Source: Actinoplanes oryzae (GTDB taxonomy: Bacteria; Actinomycetota; Actinomycetes; Mycobacteriales; Micromonosporaceae). Taken from it: a stretch of DNA of 64,000 nt. Under the pieces are notes generated by a model that was given only the letters and a program-made list of their open reading frames with translations, made no database searches and was not told where the DNA came from. The stretch spans positions 1 to 64,000 of the forward strand of contig NZ_JAUQWH010000024.1 of NCBI RefSeq assembly GCF_030757795.1. The letters are read 5' to 3'. Made by a program: the position numbers and the translations under genes. Positions 41,098 to 51,478 of this stretch are shown here, piece by piece. Each line of letters opens with the position of its first letter. Positions within the stretch are counted from its first letter, which is position 1.

Positions 41098-43239
41098 TCA
41101 GCCGGGCACCGCGGTCCAACTCTGGTGCCGGGCCTGGTCCGGCTTCTGCAGGACGAGCAGCCGCGCCCAGCCGTAGCGCTGCGCACCGACGCCGGCGGCC
41201 AGCCCGCCGACGTCCGTGCGCAGGCTGAAGCCGTACGGGGTGGCGAACAGCCGCCACCGGCCGTCGTCGCGGCCGCAGTCGCCCTGCACGAGGGGGGCTC
41301 CGGCCACCGGGTTGCCGCCGAGCGGCACGACGCACTTGCCGGACGCCTGTGACCGGAGCGAGAACGTGTCCGCCCCGGCCGGGACCAGCTGCCACTGCTC
41401 CTGGGCGTCGCCGTCCGCGTCGCCCAGGGTGATCGGGGTGCCGTCGGCGTCGCGGGCCGCGTAGAGATCGGCGGACCCGCCGGTCAGCGAGTTCGACAGG
41501 ACGAACCACGCGTTCGCCGCCGGCTGGGCCGTGGGCGCCGACTGGGCGACGCCCTTGGCCGCGTACTTGGTGGCGGCGCTGCGGACCACCACGGTGTATT
41601 TGGTGCCGGGCCGCAGGCCGACCAGCCGCGCCCGGGTGGCCGACGTGGTGGCGACCTTGACGCCGTCGACGTCCACCTCGTATTTCGCCTCCGGCGCCGC
41701 GGCGCTCCAGAGCAGCTGGACGGAGGTGGTGTCCTGGTCGCGTACCTCCAGGACAGCCTGCACCGGACCGGCCGCGGCGGCCACCGGTGAGCTGCCCGAG
41801 GGCGCCACGCCGTCGCCGCCGCCGTCCGCGATGCCCCCGCTGATGCCGGGCGGCACGGAGGGCGCCGCGGAGGCGGGAGCCGGCGCGTTGGGCGCGTCCG
41901 GCACGTCGTCGCCGCCGTCGCCGCGCAGCAGGAACTCGCTCAGGGCGACGTTCCAGTTCTTGTCGAGCCAGCTCTCCGGCTCGGGGTCGGTGCTGAAGTA
42001 GTCGTCGTGCCCGCAGTCCAGGAGCAGCTCGTGCCCGGGCGGGCACACCGAGCGGATCTTCTTGCCGGAGCGGTCCGGGCCGCACAGCAGGTCGTGGTCG
42101 TCGGTGCAGCGGCCGGCGCCCGTGGCGTTGGGCGAGCCCTGCAGCACCGCGCCGAGCATCCGGGTGGTCTCGGTGGCGGCGATCGCGGAGCTCCAGCAGC
42201 CGGCGTCCACCCGCCCGTACGAGGGGCCGCCGTTGTTGCGGTTGCCCGAGCCGCGCCGGTTGTCCGGCACGTAGGACGCGATCCCGCAGTAGACGTTGGC
42301 GTCGGCGAACATCAGGTACTTGCGGTCGGTCCGGTTGTAGCCCAGCGTCTGCAGCGCGGCGATCGTGGCGGGGAACGAGGCCAGGGACCCGGCGGGCAGC
42401 TGGACCTCGGCGACGTCGACCTGGCAGCTCGGCGTGGTCACGTACCGCAGGTGCCGGGAGCCGCCGGTCTCGGCCGCGCTGGCGTCGAAGATCTGGTCGA
42501 CCCCGGCGGTCCACGTGCGGATCGAGCCGAGGTAGTCGGTGAAGCGGCTCGGCGTGCCGTACTCGTGCAGGTAGAGCGTCTGCACGCGCTTGCCGCCGCG
42601 GCCGTCGCCGGCGCAGGCCACGTCGTGCGGGCCCATCACGAAGTCGGCGTCGCCGGGCGCGAAGTCGGGGATCAGCGCCGGGGCGGTGGCCGACAGCGCG
42701 ACGCCGCCCTCGTCGCGGATGACCTCGGCGTCGGCGGGCACCACGGCGGCCTCGCGCGCGGGGTCGGCCGGCTCGGCCAGCTTGGCGGTGACGGGCGCGA
42801 CGTCGGCGCCCACGGCCAGGCCCGCGGGGGCGGTGTCCGGCCCGGTGGTGCAGGTCTCGGTGTCCAGCACGTACGTGCCCGAGCACAGCGAGCCCTCGGC
42901 CGGCGCCCGCAGCCCGGCGAAGACCATGCCTGTGCCGCGATTGTCGGCGGGCAGGCCCGTGGCGGTCCCGCTCGTGTCGTCGCCGCCGGTGGGCAGGGTG
43001 CCTGTCACCATCCCGGGGCCGACGACGCCGCCGACACCCAGCATGGCGACGCCCAGGGCCAGGGGCAGCCAGCGGCGCAGCCGTCCCTTCGGTGCTTCCC
43101 CACGAAGCGCGAGCCGTCGGTGGGCGGACAAACCATCTCCTCGTGCAGCGGGTGCGCGGTGGGAGGGGGCTATGGGGTGACCACCTCCCACCGCGCGGGG
43201 GCTTCGCGGACCCAGGGCGTGGGGACTGCTGCGGGACAT
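41098..43239 (-). CDS. Secreted FN3/ricin-like lectin protein with degenerate metzincin domain
   Basis: 713 residues. A long polar head, then an anchor/signal helix (~57-78, WLPLALGVAMLGVGGVVGPG), a ~310-residue domain like actinobacterial secreted metallopeptidases, an FN3 domain (~505-595, AAGPVQAVLEVRDQDTTSVQLLW), and a ricin/RICIN-type beta-trefoil (~600-713, QWQLVPAG, SLRSQASGKCV). The peptidase-like domain has GCWSSAIAATETTRMLGAVL where HExxHxxGxxH is expected: Glu357 and Gly363 remain but all three His are lost (T356, R360, L366). Cys pairs and CTDDHDLLC remain. It is probably a non-catalytic glycan- or protein-binding exoprotein. Confidence 0.72.
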   Translation of the reverse strand: MSRSSPHALGPRSPRAVGGGHPIAPSHRAPAARGDGLSAHRRLALRGEAPKGRLRRWLPLALGVAMLGVGGVVGPGMVTGTLPTGGDDTSGTATGLPADNRGTGMVFAGLRAPAEGSLCSGTYVLDTETCTTGPDTAPAGLAVGADVAPVTAKLAEPADPAREAAVVPADAEVIRDEGGVALSATAPALIPDFAPGDADFVMGPHDVACAGDGRGGKRVQTLYLHEYGTPSRFTDYLGSIRTWTAGVDQIFDASAAETGGSRHLRYVTTPSCQVDVAEVQLPAGSLASFPATIAALQTLGYNRTDRKYLMFADANVYCGIASYVPDNRRGSGNRNNGGPSYGRVDAGCWSSAIAATETTRMLGAVLQGSPNATGAGRCTDDHDLLCGPDRSGKKIRSVCPPGHELLLDCGHDDYFSTDPEPESWLDKNWNVALSEFLLRGDGGDDVPDAPNAPAPASAAPSVPPGISGGIADGGGDGVAPSGSSPVAAAAGPVQAVLEVRDQDTTSVQLLWSAAAPEAKYEVDVDGVKVATTSATRARLVGLRPGTKYTVVVRSAATKYAAKGVAQSAPTAQPAANAWFVLSNSLTGGSADLYAARDADGTPITLGDADGDAQEQWQLVPAGADTFSLRSQASGKCVVPLGGNPVAGAPLVQGDCGRDDGRWRLFATPYGFSLRTDVGGLAAGVGAQRYGWARLLVLQKPDQARHQSWTAVPG

Positions 43240-43357
43240 CGGGCCACGAAGCCGGATGGGATCGGGACCGAGAGTGCCAGCCCGCCCGCGTCAGGGGAAC
43301 GCCTTTAATCCAGATCTAAGCAAGCAGTGCGCCGTACGGGTAATTCCCGGCCGGGTC

Positions 43358-44757
43358 TCACGATCCGTCCGTCTTCTTCCGGCGGGCCTGGTCACGCTCG
43401 CGCGCGAGCCGCCCGACGAGCCCGAACCGGTTCGCCTGCTTCGGCGGCGCCTCGGCGTCGGCGAGCAGCATCACCACGCTGGCCCCGCCGAGCTGCGCGC
43501 GGGCCAGGCTGACCGAGCCGCCCGCGTCCTGCGCCGCCCGGCGCGCGATGTCCAGGCCGAGCCCGGTCGAGCCCTGGTCGCTCTGGCCGCGCTGCAGCGC
43601 CTTCTCCGGGTCGGGGATGCCCGGCCCGGCGTCGTCGACACGCAACGCCACCCAGCCGTCGCGCCGGGTCAGGGCGACCTCGAACGCGGTGCCCTGCGGC
43701 GTGTAGCGGAAGACGTTGCCCAGGACGGCGTCCAGCGCCGCGGCCAGCTCGGCCCGCGCCACCGGTACGGGAATCCGCAGCTGCGCCCCGACCACCCGGT
43801 GCTTGCGGTTCTGGTCGCCGGCGAGCGCGGACCAGAAGACCATGCGATCGCGCACGACCTCGGCGGCGTCGCACAGCCCCTCCTCGGGCGCCTCGGCGAC
43901 CTGGGCGGCCACCGCGGCGCGCGTGGTGTTGATGAGCTGGTCGACCTCGCCCTCGAGGGTGACGATCGCCTGCCGGATGCGCCGGATGCCGCGCCGCCGG
44001 TCGACCTCGGCCGCCGACAGGTCGATGATCTGCGTGTCGTCCGGGTCGAGCGCCTCGGCGTCGAGCCGCAGCACGGTCAGCGGCGTGCGCAGCCGGTGCG
44101 ACAGGTCGGCGACCAGCTCCCGCTCGCTGGTGCGCGAGGTGACGAGCCGGTCGGCCATGCGGTTGAACGCGTAACCGGCCTCGGCCAGCTCGCGCGGCCC
44201 CGAGGGCTGGATCCGCACCCCGAGATCGCCGCCGCCGACTGCCATCGCCGCCTGCACCAGATTGCGTACGGACACCACGGCGCCCCGCGCGAGCCGGTCG
44301 ACCACGATCACGGCGCCGAGGACGAGCCCCGCCATGATGCCGAGCAGGATCCACCAGTCGCGGGCCGTCCCCTCCGCGAGCTCGGCGTCGCTGACGAACA
44401 CCTCGACCACCGAGGTCTTGCCGCCCGCGGTGACCGGCTCGAGCAGGACCAGCCCGCCGTCGACGTCCTTCTCCGTCTTCCCGGACGAGGCAGCGGCGAG
44501 ATCCGTCGGCGTGACCCGGCTGTTGGTGGTCGCGCCGTTGTAGTGCAGCACCGCGTTCGGGGCGGCCTTCACCGCCGCCTCGAGCCCCTTCTTGGAAGCG
44601 CCGGCCGTGACCGCGCCGGCCACCCGGGCGCTGCTCTCGGCGGCGGCCGCCAGGGCCTGCTCACGATGGTCCGAGCGCAGCTCCCAGCCCAGCGGGACGA
44701 GGAACGACAGCGCGGCGACGGCGGTGGTGGCGGCCGTGGTCCAGGCCAGCCGGGCCC

Positions 44758-44761
<4 letters not shown>
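43358..44761 (-). CDS. OmpR-type two-component sensor histidine kinase
   Basis: 467 residues from a CTG start. Two membrane helices (~8-28 and ~140-160) bound a ~110-residue sensor domain; HAMP (~165-215), HisKA with DLSHRLRTPLTVLRLDA (His222) and HATPase with LDAVLGNVFRYT, DDAGPGIP and STGLGLDI are intact. The CTG at 44761 overlaps the stop of the response regulator gene and is the only codon that keeps helix 1 without a long overlap. In-frame ATG 44902 would overlap the regulator by 145 bp, and GTG 44623 would remove helix 1. The kinase is the partner of the regulator upstream. Its signal is unknown. Confidence 0.8.
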
Positions 44762-45447
<686 letters not shown>

Positions 45448-45536
45448 GCGAAGAAGGTAGTGCACGCGGCGGGATAGACCGAATCCGTCATTCAGCGCCA
45501 TGATTGAATTACGCAGGGTGAGCAGCGGAAGGGGTT

Positions 45537-46418
45537 ATGATGCGCCTACCGATGGCATTCACCCTCTTTCCCGGCACCCGGGCGGCCCTGGCCGCCGACA
45601 GCCTCACGGGCCTGTCCGTGGGCGATGCCGTCGGGGCGCTGGGTGGCGCGGCCGCTGCCCCGCCGTGGCGCTGGACGGACGACACCGAGGAAGCATGCTG
45701 TGTCGTCACCGCGCTCACCCAAGGTGACGAGCTGATGCTGGACCCGGACCGGCTCGCCGAGCTGCTCGGCCGGCGCTTCGATCCCGGCCGCGGCTACGGG
45801 CGCGGGGCGCTCGCGGTCCTGCGAGAGATCCGGGCGGGCACGCCGTGGCCGATCGCCTCGGCCGCCGCCTTCGACGGGCAGGGCTCGGCGGGCAACGGCG
45901 GGGCCATGCGCGCGGCGCCGCTCGGTGCGTGGCACGCCGACTCGCTGGTCCACGCCGCGATCCAGGGCGCACGGGCCGCCGAGGTCACCCACGCGCACCC
46001 CGAGGGCATCGCCGGCGCCGTCGCGGTCACCGTCGCCGCCGCGGCCGCTGCCGCCGCCCGGCTGAGCGGCGAGCCCGTCGACCTGCTCGGGGCGGTGGTC
46101 GCGCACACCCCCGACAGCCGGGTGCGCGCGGCGTTGATCAGCGCCCGGCGGCTGCGGAACGCGGACGAGGCCGCCCACAAGCTCGGCAACGGCTCGGGCG
46201 CGCTGGCCCTCGACTCGGTGCCGTTCGCGCTGTGGGTTGCGGCACAGCACCTCGGCGACTACCGCGCGGCCGTCGAGGCGTGCGTGGCCGCGGGCGGGGA
46301 CACGGACACCACGGCGGCGATGGCGGGCGGGGTGGTGGCGGCCTTCACGGGCGCGGAGGGCGTACCGAAGGAATGGCTCGACGCCCGCGAGCCGCTGCCG
46401 GAATGGCTGACGGACTAG
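45537..46418 (+). CDS. ADP-ribosylglycohydrolase family protein
   Basis: 293 residues. SLTGLSVGDAVGALGG and DDTEEACCVV at the N-terminus, GNGGAMRAAPLG in the middle, and AAGGDTDTTAAMAGGVVAAFTG near the end form the dinuclear Mg site of DraG/ARH enzymes. The family removes ADP-ribose from proteins or nucleic acids. Residue changes in the DDTE motif are minor. ATG 45537 follows GCGGAAGGGG. Its stop lies 42 bp before thrS; possibly cotranscribed. Confidence 0.87.
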   Translation: MMRLPMAFTLFPGTRAALAADSLTGLSVGDAVGALGGAAAAPPWRWTDDTEEACCVVTALTQGDELMLDPDRLAELLGRRFDPGRGYGRGALAVLREIRAGTPWPIASAAAFDGQGSAGNGGAMRAAPLGAWHADSLVHAAIQGARAAEVTHAHPEGIAGAVAVTVAAAAAAAARLSGEPVDLLGAVVAHTPDSRVRAALISARRLRNADEAAHKLGNGSGALALDSVPFALWVAAQHLGDYRAAVEACVAAGGDTDTTAAMAGGVVAAFTGAEGVPKEWLDAREPLPEWLTD

Positions 46419-46460
46419 CATCGTCAGCGACCCCGCCACAAGACCTGAAGGAGAACCACC

Positions 46461-48434
46461 GTGTCCGACGCTCTCGTCGTAGCCGCCGGGACGACGGCGG
46501 CCGACGCGGTGGCCGCCGCGGGCCTGCCCAGCAACGGTCCGAAGGCGATCGTCGTGGTGAAGGACCCGAGCGGCCGGCTGCGCGACCTGGACTGGGCGCC
46601 CGCCGCCGACACCGAGGTCGAGCCGGTGGCGCTCGACACGCCGGACGGGCTCAATGTGCTGCGGCACTCGACCGCGCACGTGCTCGCGCAGGCGGTGCAG
46701 GCGACCTTCCCGGAGGCCAAGCTCGGGATCGGGCCGTTCATCACCGACGGGTTCTATTACGACTTCGACGTCGAGAAGCCGTTCCAGCCCGACGACCTCG
46801 GCAAGCTCGAGAAGAAGATGCAGGAGATCGTCAAGAGCGGGCAGACATTCCGCCGCCGGGAGTACGCGAGTCTCGACGAGGCGAAGGCCGAGCTGGCGCA
46901 CGAGCCCTACAAGCTGGAGCTCGTCGACATCAAGGGCGACGTCGACGACAGCGAGGTCATGGAGGTGGGCGGCGGGGAGCTGACCCACTACGACAACATC
47001 GACCGCAAGGGCGAGCGGGTGTGGGGCGACCTGTGCCGTGGCCCGCACCTGCCCAGCACCCGGCTCATCCCGGCGTTCAAGCTCATGCGCTCCGCCGCGG
47101 CGTACTGGCGGGGCAGTGAGAAGAACCCGCAGCTGCAGCGCATCTACGGCACCGCGTGGGCCAGCCGCGACGACCTCAAGGCGTACCAGACCCGGCTCGC
47201 CGAGGCCGAGCGCCGCGACCACCGCAAGCTCGGCACCGAGCTCGACCTCTTCAGCTTCCCCGACGAGATCGGCAGCGGCCTGCCCGTCTTCCACCCCAAG
47301 GGCGGTGTGATCAAGCGCGAGATGGAGGACTACGTCCGCGCGCGGCACATCGAGGAGGGCTTCCAGTACGTCGGCACGCCCCACATCAGCAAGGAGGGGC
47401 TGTTCCACACCTCCGGGCACCTGCCGTACTACAAGGACACGATGTTCCCCCCGAGCCACATGGAGGGGGCGGACTACTACCTCAAGGCCATGAACTGCCC
47501 GATGCACAACCTGATCTACCGGTCGCGCGGGCGGTCCTACCGGGAGCTGCCGCTGCGGCTCTTCGAGTTCGGCTCGGTCTACCGCTACGAGAAGTCGGGC
47601 GTCATCCACGGCCTGACCCGGGTGCGCGGCTTCGCCCAGGACGACAGCCACTCGTACGTGACCGCGGAGCAGGCCCCGGGTGAGATCAAGCACCTGCTCA
47701 ACTTCGTCCTGTCGCTGCTGCGCGACTTCGGGCTCGACGACTTCTACCTCGAGCTGTCCACCCGCGACCCGGAGAGCGACAAGTTCATCGGCTCCGACGA
47801 GCAGTGGGAGATCGCCACGAAGGTGCTCGAGGACGTGGCCACCGAGTCCGGCCTGCAGCTGGTGGCCGACCCGGGCGGCGCGGCTTTCTACGGCCCGAAG
47901 ATGAGCGTGCAGGCCAAGGACGCCATCGGCCGCACCTGGCAGATGTCGACCATCCAGTACGACTTCAACCAGCCGGCCCGCTTCGGCCTGGAGTACCAGG
48001 CCGCCGACGGCACCCGCCAGGAGCCGGTGATGATCCACTCGGCGAAGTTCGGGTCGATCGAGCGCTTCCTCGGCGTGCTGGTCGAGCACTACGCGGGCGC
48101 CTTCCCGGCGTGGCTCGCCCCGGTGCAGGTCGTCGGCATCCCGATCCGCGACGACCACGGCGACTACCTGCAGGAGTTCGTCGACCGGCTGCGCAAGCAG
48201 GGCATCCGCGCCGAGGTCGACCACTCCACCGACCGCATGCAGAAGAAGATCCGCACCGCCCAGCAGCAGAAGATCCCCTTCATGGCGATCGCCGGCGACG
48301 ACGACGTGAGCGGCGGCACGGTCTCCTTCCGCTACCGCGACGGCTCGCAGCGCAACAACGTCCCGCTCGACGAGGCCATCGCCCACGTGGCCGAGGTGGT
48401 CCGCTCGCGCACCAACGTGGGCCCGACTGCCTGA
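46461..48434 (+). CDS. thrS: Threonyl-tRNA synthetase
   Basis: 657 residues, full length. TGS domain ~1-65, editing domain with [12 protein letters not shown] and CRGPHLPST, class II core with motif 2 FRYEKSG-like ([13 protein letters not shown]), [17 protein letters not shown] and GAAFYGPKM, and the C-terminal anticodon-binding domain from ~555 ([18 protein letters not shown]). It charges tRNA-Thr. GTG 46461 follows GAAGGAG. First gene of the conserved thrS-HIT-pgsA-PIM block. No T-box or long leader precedes it. Confidence 0.97.
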   Translation: MSDALVVAAGTTAADAVAAAGLPSNGPKAIVVVKDPSGRLRDLDWAPAADTEVEPVALDTPDGLNVLRHSTAHVLAQAVQATFPEAKLGIGPFITDGFYYDFDVEKPFQPDDLGKLEKKMQEIVKSGQTFRRREYASLDEAKAELAHEPYKLELVDIKGDVDDSEVMEVGGGELTHYDNIDRKGERVWGDLCRGPHLPSTRLIPAFKLMRSAAAYWRGSEKNPQLQRIYGTAWASRDDLKAYQTRLAEAERRDHRKLGTELDLFSFPDEIGSGLPVFHPKGGVIKREMEDYVRARHIEEGFQYVGTPHISKEGLFHTSGHLPYYKDTMFPPSHMEGADYYLKAMNCPMHNLIYRSRGRSYRELPLRLFEFGSVYRYEKSGVIHGLTRVRGFAQDDSHSYVTAEQAPGEIKHLLNFVLSLLRDFGLDDFYLELSTRDPESDKFIGSDEQWEIATKVLEDVATESGLQLVADPGGAAFYGPKMSVQAKDAIGRTWQMSTIQYDFNQPARFGLEYQAADGTRQEPVMIHSAKFGSIERFLGVLVEHYAGAFPAWLAPVQVVGIPIRDDHGDYLQEFVDRLRKQGIRAEVDHSTDRMQKKIRTAQQQKIPFMAIAGDDDVSGGTVSFRYRDGSQRNNVPLDEAIAHVAEVVRSRTNVGPTA

Positions 48435-48480
48435 GACCCTTGCCGGGTACGAGGCCGCAGCCCCGTACCCGGCAAGGTCT
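48434..48480 (+). terminator. Stem-loop between convergent thrS and the membrane protein gene
   Basis: AGACC-C-TTGCCGGGTAC (48434-48450, with one bulged C) pairs with GTACCCGGCAAGGTCT (48465-48480) across a 14-nt loop. It can function in both directions between convergent stops at 48434 and 48480; there is no clear U-tract. Confidence 0.6.
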
Positions 48481-49541
48481 TACGGGGTCATGGGTCCCCA
48501 GTCCTCCCGGCTGTCGCACGAGCCGAACGTGGCACCGCTGAACAGGGCGAGACTCTGCTCGGCCGGCAGGGAGGCGACGTTGTCGGCGCCGACCGTGAAC
48601 CAGCAGGTCGCACCGCGCACCCAGAGCACCGGCTCCTTCCCGTCGTCCACCACGTACCAGGCCGGCAGCCCCTCGACCGTGCCGGTCGGCGCGCCCTTCG
48701 TCTCGGCCGGAAGGATGAGGGTGGCCCCTTCCGGATCCTTCGGATAGATCCGGAAGGAGATGATGCTCGGGCTGCCGGGAGGAGCCGACTCGATCGTCCC
48801 GGGCGGTCCGAGCAGCAGCGTCTGGATCCTGAGCGGGTCGGCTCCGACGGTGACGCGCATCGGGGCGTAGCCCTCCGGCAGCCGGGCCAGCTGCAGCGGC
48901 CCCGAGGGCGCCACGGGCGTCCGGGTGCGCACTGCCGCGCCGAGGGCGAACAGGGTCGCCCGGTCCTCCTCGGTGGTGCCGCCGGTCTCGACGGTCACCC
49001 AGGATCCGTCGGCGTTCTGCCAGGCCAGGGCCCGCTGCTTGCCTGCCAGGGCATGGGTCTGGTCGATGTCGTCGAGCACCTCCTGCAGCAGGTCCGGCAT
49101 GACCCGGGCGTCGTGGTCGCCGATGCGCACCGGCTCGCCGGCGGGCATGGTCGACGGGTCGAACTCGCCCGGTTCGTACACGGACACCGACCAGGTCAGT
49201 GCCGAGCCGTCCCGGGCCACCCCGAGCCTCTGGCGCTGCGCGGTGCTCTGGACGGAGATCACCCGGAAACCGGCGCCGGGGGTCAGCTCCACGGTCAGCT
49301 GGCCCGCGGTGCGGTGGGTGACCGCGGCCGGGGGCGGCGGGGCGGCCTGGAAGTGCCGGACCGCCGGGATGCCGGCGGCGACGGCCACGACGGCGGCCGC
49401 GGCGGCCAGGGTGGCGGTGAGCTTGCGGCGGCGGTGGATGCGGGCGGCGCCGGCGTAGGCGCCCTCGATCAGGCCGTCGGCGGCGGGGGCGTGCGCCGCC
49501 TGCCGGTCGAGGGTGTCGAGCAGGTCGTTGATGCTGGTCAC
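48480..49541 (-). CDS. Membrane protein, likely anti-sigma partner of the SigE-type sigma
   Basis: 353 residues. A cytosolic N-terminus of ~37 residues with INDLLDTLDRQAAHAP, one helix (LTATLAAAAAVVAVAAGIPAV) and a large exported domain of about 290 residues with few Cys. The order and the GTGA overlap with the sigma gene are as in SigE/anti-sigma operons, but no zinc anti-sigma motif (HxxxCxxC) is present, so the role is inferred. GTG 49541 was chosen from the overlap. It separates thrS from its usual neighbour HIT. Confidence 0.8.
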   Translation of the reverse strand: MTSINDLLDTLDRQAAHAPAADGLIEGAYAGAARIHRRRKLTATLAAAAAVVAVAAGIPAVRHFQAAPPPPAAVTHRTAGQLTVELTPGAGFRVISVQSTAQRQRLGVARDGSALTWSVSVYEPGEFDPSTMPAGEPVRIGDHDARVMPDLLQEVLDDIDQTHALAGKQRALAWQNADGSWVTVETGGTTEEDRATLFALGAAVRTRTPVAPSGPLQLARLPEGYAPMRVTVGADPLRIQTLLLGPPGTIESAPPGSPSIISFRIYPKDPEGATLILPAETKGAPTGTVEGLPAWYVVDDGKEPVLWVRGATCWFTVGADNVASLPAEQSLALFSGATFGSCDSREDWGPMTP

Positions 49542-50020
49542 GGCAGGACCTCCTCGAGCCGGTCGCCGGTGATCTCGATGCGCAGGGCGGCCAGGGCCCG
49601 GCTCGCGTAGCCGCGGACGGTGCCGCCGCGGCAGCCCAGGACCCCGGCGATCTCGTCGTCGGTCAGCCCCTCGTAGTAGCGCAGGACCAGCACCGCGCGC
49701 TGTTGCCGGGGGAGCCGGGCGAGCAGGTTCCACAGGGCGGTGCCGTGTTCGGGGCCCTGCTCGGCCGGCCGGTCCAGGTCCTCCTGCAGCGGCACGGTGG
49801 CCAGCTTGCGGCGGCGGCGCCACGAGAGGTACTCGTTGGTGAGCATGCGGCGCACGTACGCGTAGGGCTCGTCGGTCCCCTCGATGCGCCGCCATTTCAC
49901 CAGGGCCCGGGTGAGCACCTCCTGCACCAGGTCCCGGGCCTGCTCGCGATCGCCGCTGAGCAGCATCGCGTAACGCAGCAGCGCGGGGGATCGCGCCGCG
50001 GCGAACTCCTCGAATCTCAT
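49538..50020 (-). CDS. SigE-family ECF RNA polymerase sigma factor
   Basis: 160 residues. Region 2 spans ~5-72 (FAAARSPALLRYAMLLSGDREQARDLVQEVLTRALVKWRRI) and region 4 spans ~100-155 (LPRQQRAVLVLRYYEGLTDDEIAGVLGCRGGTVRGYASRALAAL). It directs RNA polymerase to a small set of promoters. The downstream membrane protein is its probable inhibitor. ATG 50020 lies 78 bp from the divergent HIT gene. The region 2 is the one that the 62817-63329 protein resembles. Confidence 0.9.
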   Translation of the reverse strand: MRFEEFAAARSPALLRYAMLLSGDREQARDLVQEVLTRALVKWRRIEGTDEPYAYVRRMLTNEYLSWRRRRKLATVPLQEDLDRPAEQGPEHGTALWNLLARLPRQQRAVLVLRYYEGLTDDEIAGVLGCRGGTVRGYASRALAALRIEITGDRLEEVLP

Positions 50021-50098
50021 CCGGCCTTCCGCCGATGGTCACTCTTCACCATGCAGACGCCGCGAGCCTTGGATCTGCTGTGCGATTAATGTGTGGGC

Positions 50099-50647
50099 GT
50101 GAGCGAGACGCCAGGGGAACCCGACGGGCTGGAACGGTTGTGGACGCCGCACCGGATGGGCTACGTCACCGGGGAGGACCGCGCCGCCGAGGAGGGCTAC
50201 GAGGAGCCGACGGGCTGCCCCTTCTGCCTGGCGACCGGGCTGCCTCCGGAGAAGAGCCTGGTGGTGGCGCGGGGCGAGCTGGTCTACGCGGTGCTCAACC
50301 TCTACCCGTACAACCCGGGTCATCTGTTGATCTGCCCCTACCGGCACGTGGCCGACTACACCGACCTCACCGAGGCGGAGACGGTGGAGCTGGCGGCCTT
50401 CACGCGGCGGGCGATGCGGGCGATCCGGCAGGCGAGCAGCCCGCACGGCTTCAACCTGGGCATGAACCAGGGCGCGGTCGCCGGGGCGGGCATCGCCGCG
50501 CACCTGCACCAGCACGTGGTGCCCCGGTGGGGCGGCGACGGCAACTTCATGCCGGTGATCGGCCGGACGAAGATCCTGCCTCAGCTGCTCGGCGACACGA
50601 GAGAGCTGCTGGCGAAGGCGTGGACCTCAGTTCCCGCCAGTTCGTGA
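50099..50647 (+). CDS. HIT-family hydrolase, Ap4A-phosphorylase-like
   Basis: 182 residues. HIT motif HLHQHVVPRW near the C-terminal third, plus CPFC-type zinc ligands in GCPFCLATG and a lid with VLNLYPYNPGHLLICPYRHVADYTDL. Matches the Rv2613c-type Ap4A phosphorylases that sit between thrS and pgsA in mycobacteria. GTG 50099 begins MSETPGEPDGLERLWTPHRM; GTG 50093 is possible. The last 101 bp are antisense to the EAL gene. Confidence 0.88.
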   Translation: MSETPGEPDGLERLWTPHRMGYVTGEDRAAEEGYEEPTGCPFCLATGLPPEKSLVVARGELVYAVLNLYPYNPGHLLICPYRHVADYTDLTEAETVELAAFTRRAMRAIRQASSPHGFNLGMNQGAVAGAGIAAHLHQHVVPRWGGDGNFMPVIGRTKILPQLLGDTRELLAKAWTSVPASS

Positions 50648-51452
50648 GCCAGGCGCCGACCGCGGGGGCGGGCAGCGGGCGGGCCAGGCCGTAACCCTGC
50701 AGCCCGTCCACGCCCAGCGCGATGAGCTGCGCCGCGGCGGCCCGGCTCTCCACGCCGACGGCGACACCGTCCAGGCCGAGGTCACGGGCGATGCCGAGCA
50801 GGCCGGCGACGATCCGCTCGGCGGCCATGCTCTCCGGCAGCAGGCGGACCAGCTCCCGGTCCAGGCGCAACCGGCTCACGGGGGCCTGCGCGACCGTCAG
50901 CCAGTGGGTCGCCCCGGCGCCGACGCCGTCGAGGTCCACGGCGATGCCCGCCCCGGCGAGCCGGGTCAGCGCCCGCGTCGCGGCGTCCGGGTCGCGGGCC
51001 AGCGCGGACTCCTTGAACTCCACCGCGATCGCGTCGGCGGGCAGCCCGGCCCGCGCGGTGCTCTCCGTCACCAGGGCGGGCAGGCCCTCGTCGAGCAGGT
51101 CGTCCGCCGCCAGGTTGACCACGACCCGGACCTCGTGACCTTGCGTACGCCACCCGGCCACCGCCGTCGTCGCGGCGCGCAGGATCCGGGCCGTCAGCTC
51201 CCGGTTGCCCGAGTCGAGGAACGCCCCGGCGGGGCGCGGGCCGTGCTCGGGGTGGTGCCAGCGGAGCAGCGCCTCGAGCTCGCGGACGTCGCCGGCGGCG
51301 GTGAAGATCGGCTGGTAGTGGAGTTCGAGCTGCCACTGCGCCGTGGCGACCGGTTCCTCGGCGGGGCGCCGGCGTCGCAGGGCCACGAGCGGGATGCCGG
51401 CCAGCAGGAGGAGGGCGCCGGCGCACAGCAGCACGATCATGGGCCTGCGCAT
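50547..51452 (-). CDS. Membrane-anchored EAL-domain protein, probably catalytically degenerate
   Basis: 301 residues. One N-terminal membrane helix (~5-25), then an EAL domain. ELEALLRWHH (EAL 60-62), VVVNLAADDLL and VEFKES are present, but the DDFGTG loop is DLDGVG (173-178), losing the second Asp, and the metal/substrate Lys-Ile-Asp is LRLD. It may bind c-di-GMP without hydrolysing it, or bind something else. The C-terminal ~33 residues are read antisense to the HIT gene (101-bp overlap). No GGDEF domain. ATG 51452 follows the TetR stop by 26 bp. Confidence 0.82.
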   Translation of the reverse strand: MRRPMIVLLCAGALLLLAGIPLVALRRRRPAEEPVATAQWQLELHYQPIFTAAGDVRELEALLRWHHPEHGPRPAGAFLDSGNRELTARILRAATTAVAGWRTQGHEVRVVVNLAADDLLDEGLPALVTESTARAGLPADAIAVEFKESALARDPDAATRALTRLAGAGIAVDLDGVGAGATHWLTVAQAPVSRLRLDRELVRLLPESMAAERIVAGLLGIARDLGLDGVAVGVESRAAAAQLIALGVDGLQGYGLARPLPAPAVGAWLTNWRELRSTPSPAALSCRRAAEAGSSSGRSPA

Positions 51453-51478
51453 CGGCCGGCGGCGGCTCTTCCTGAGCG

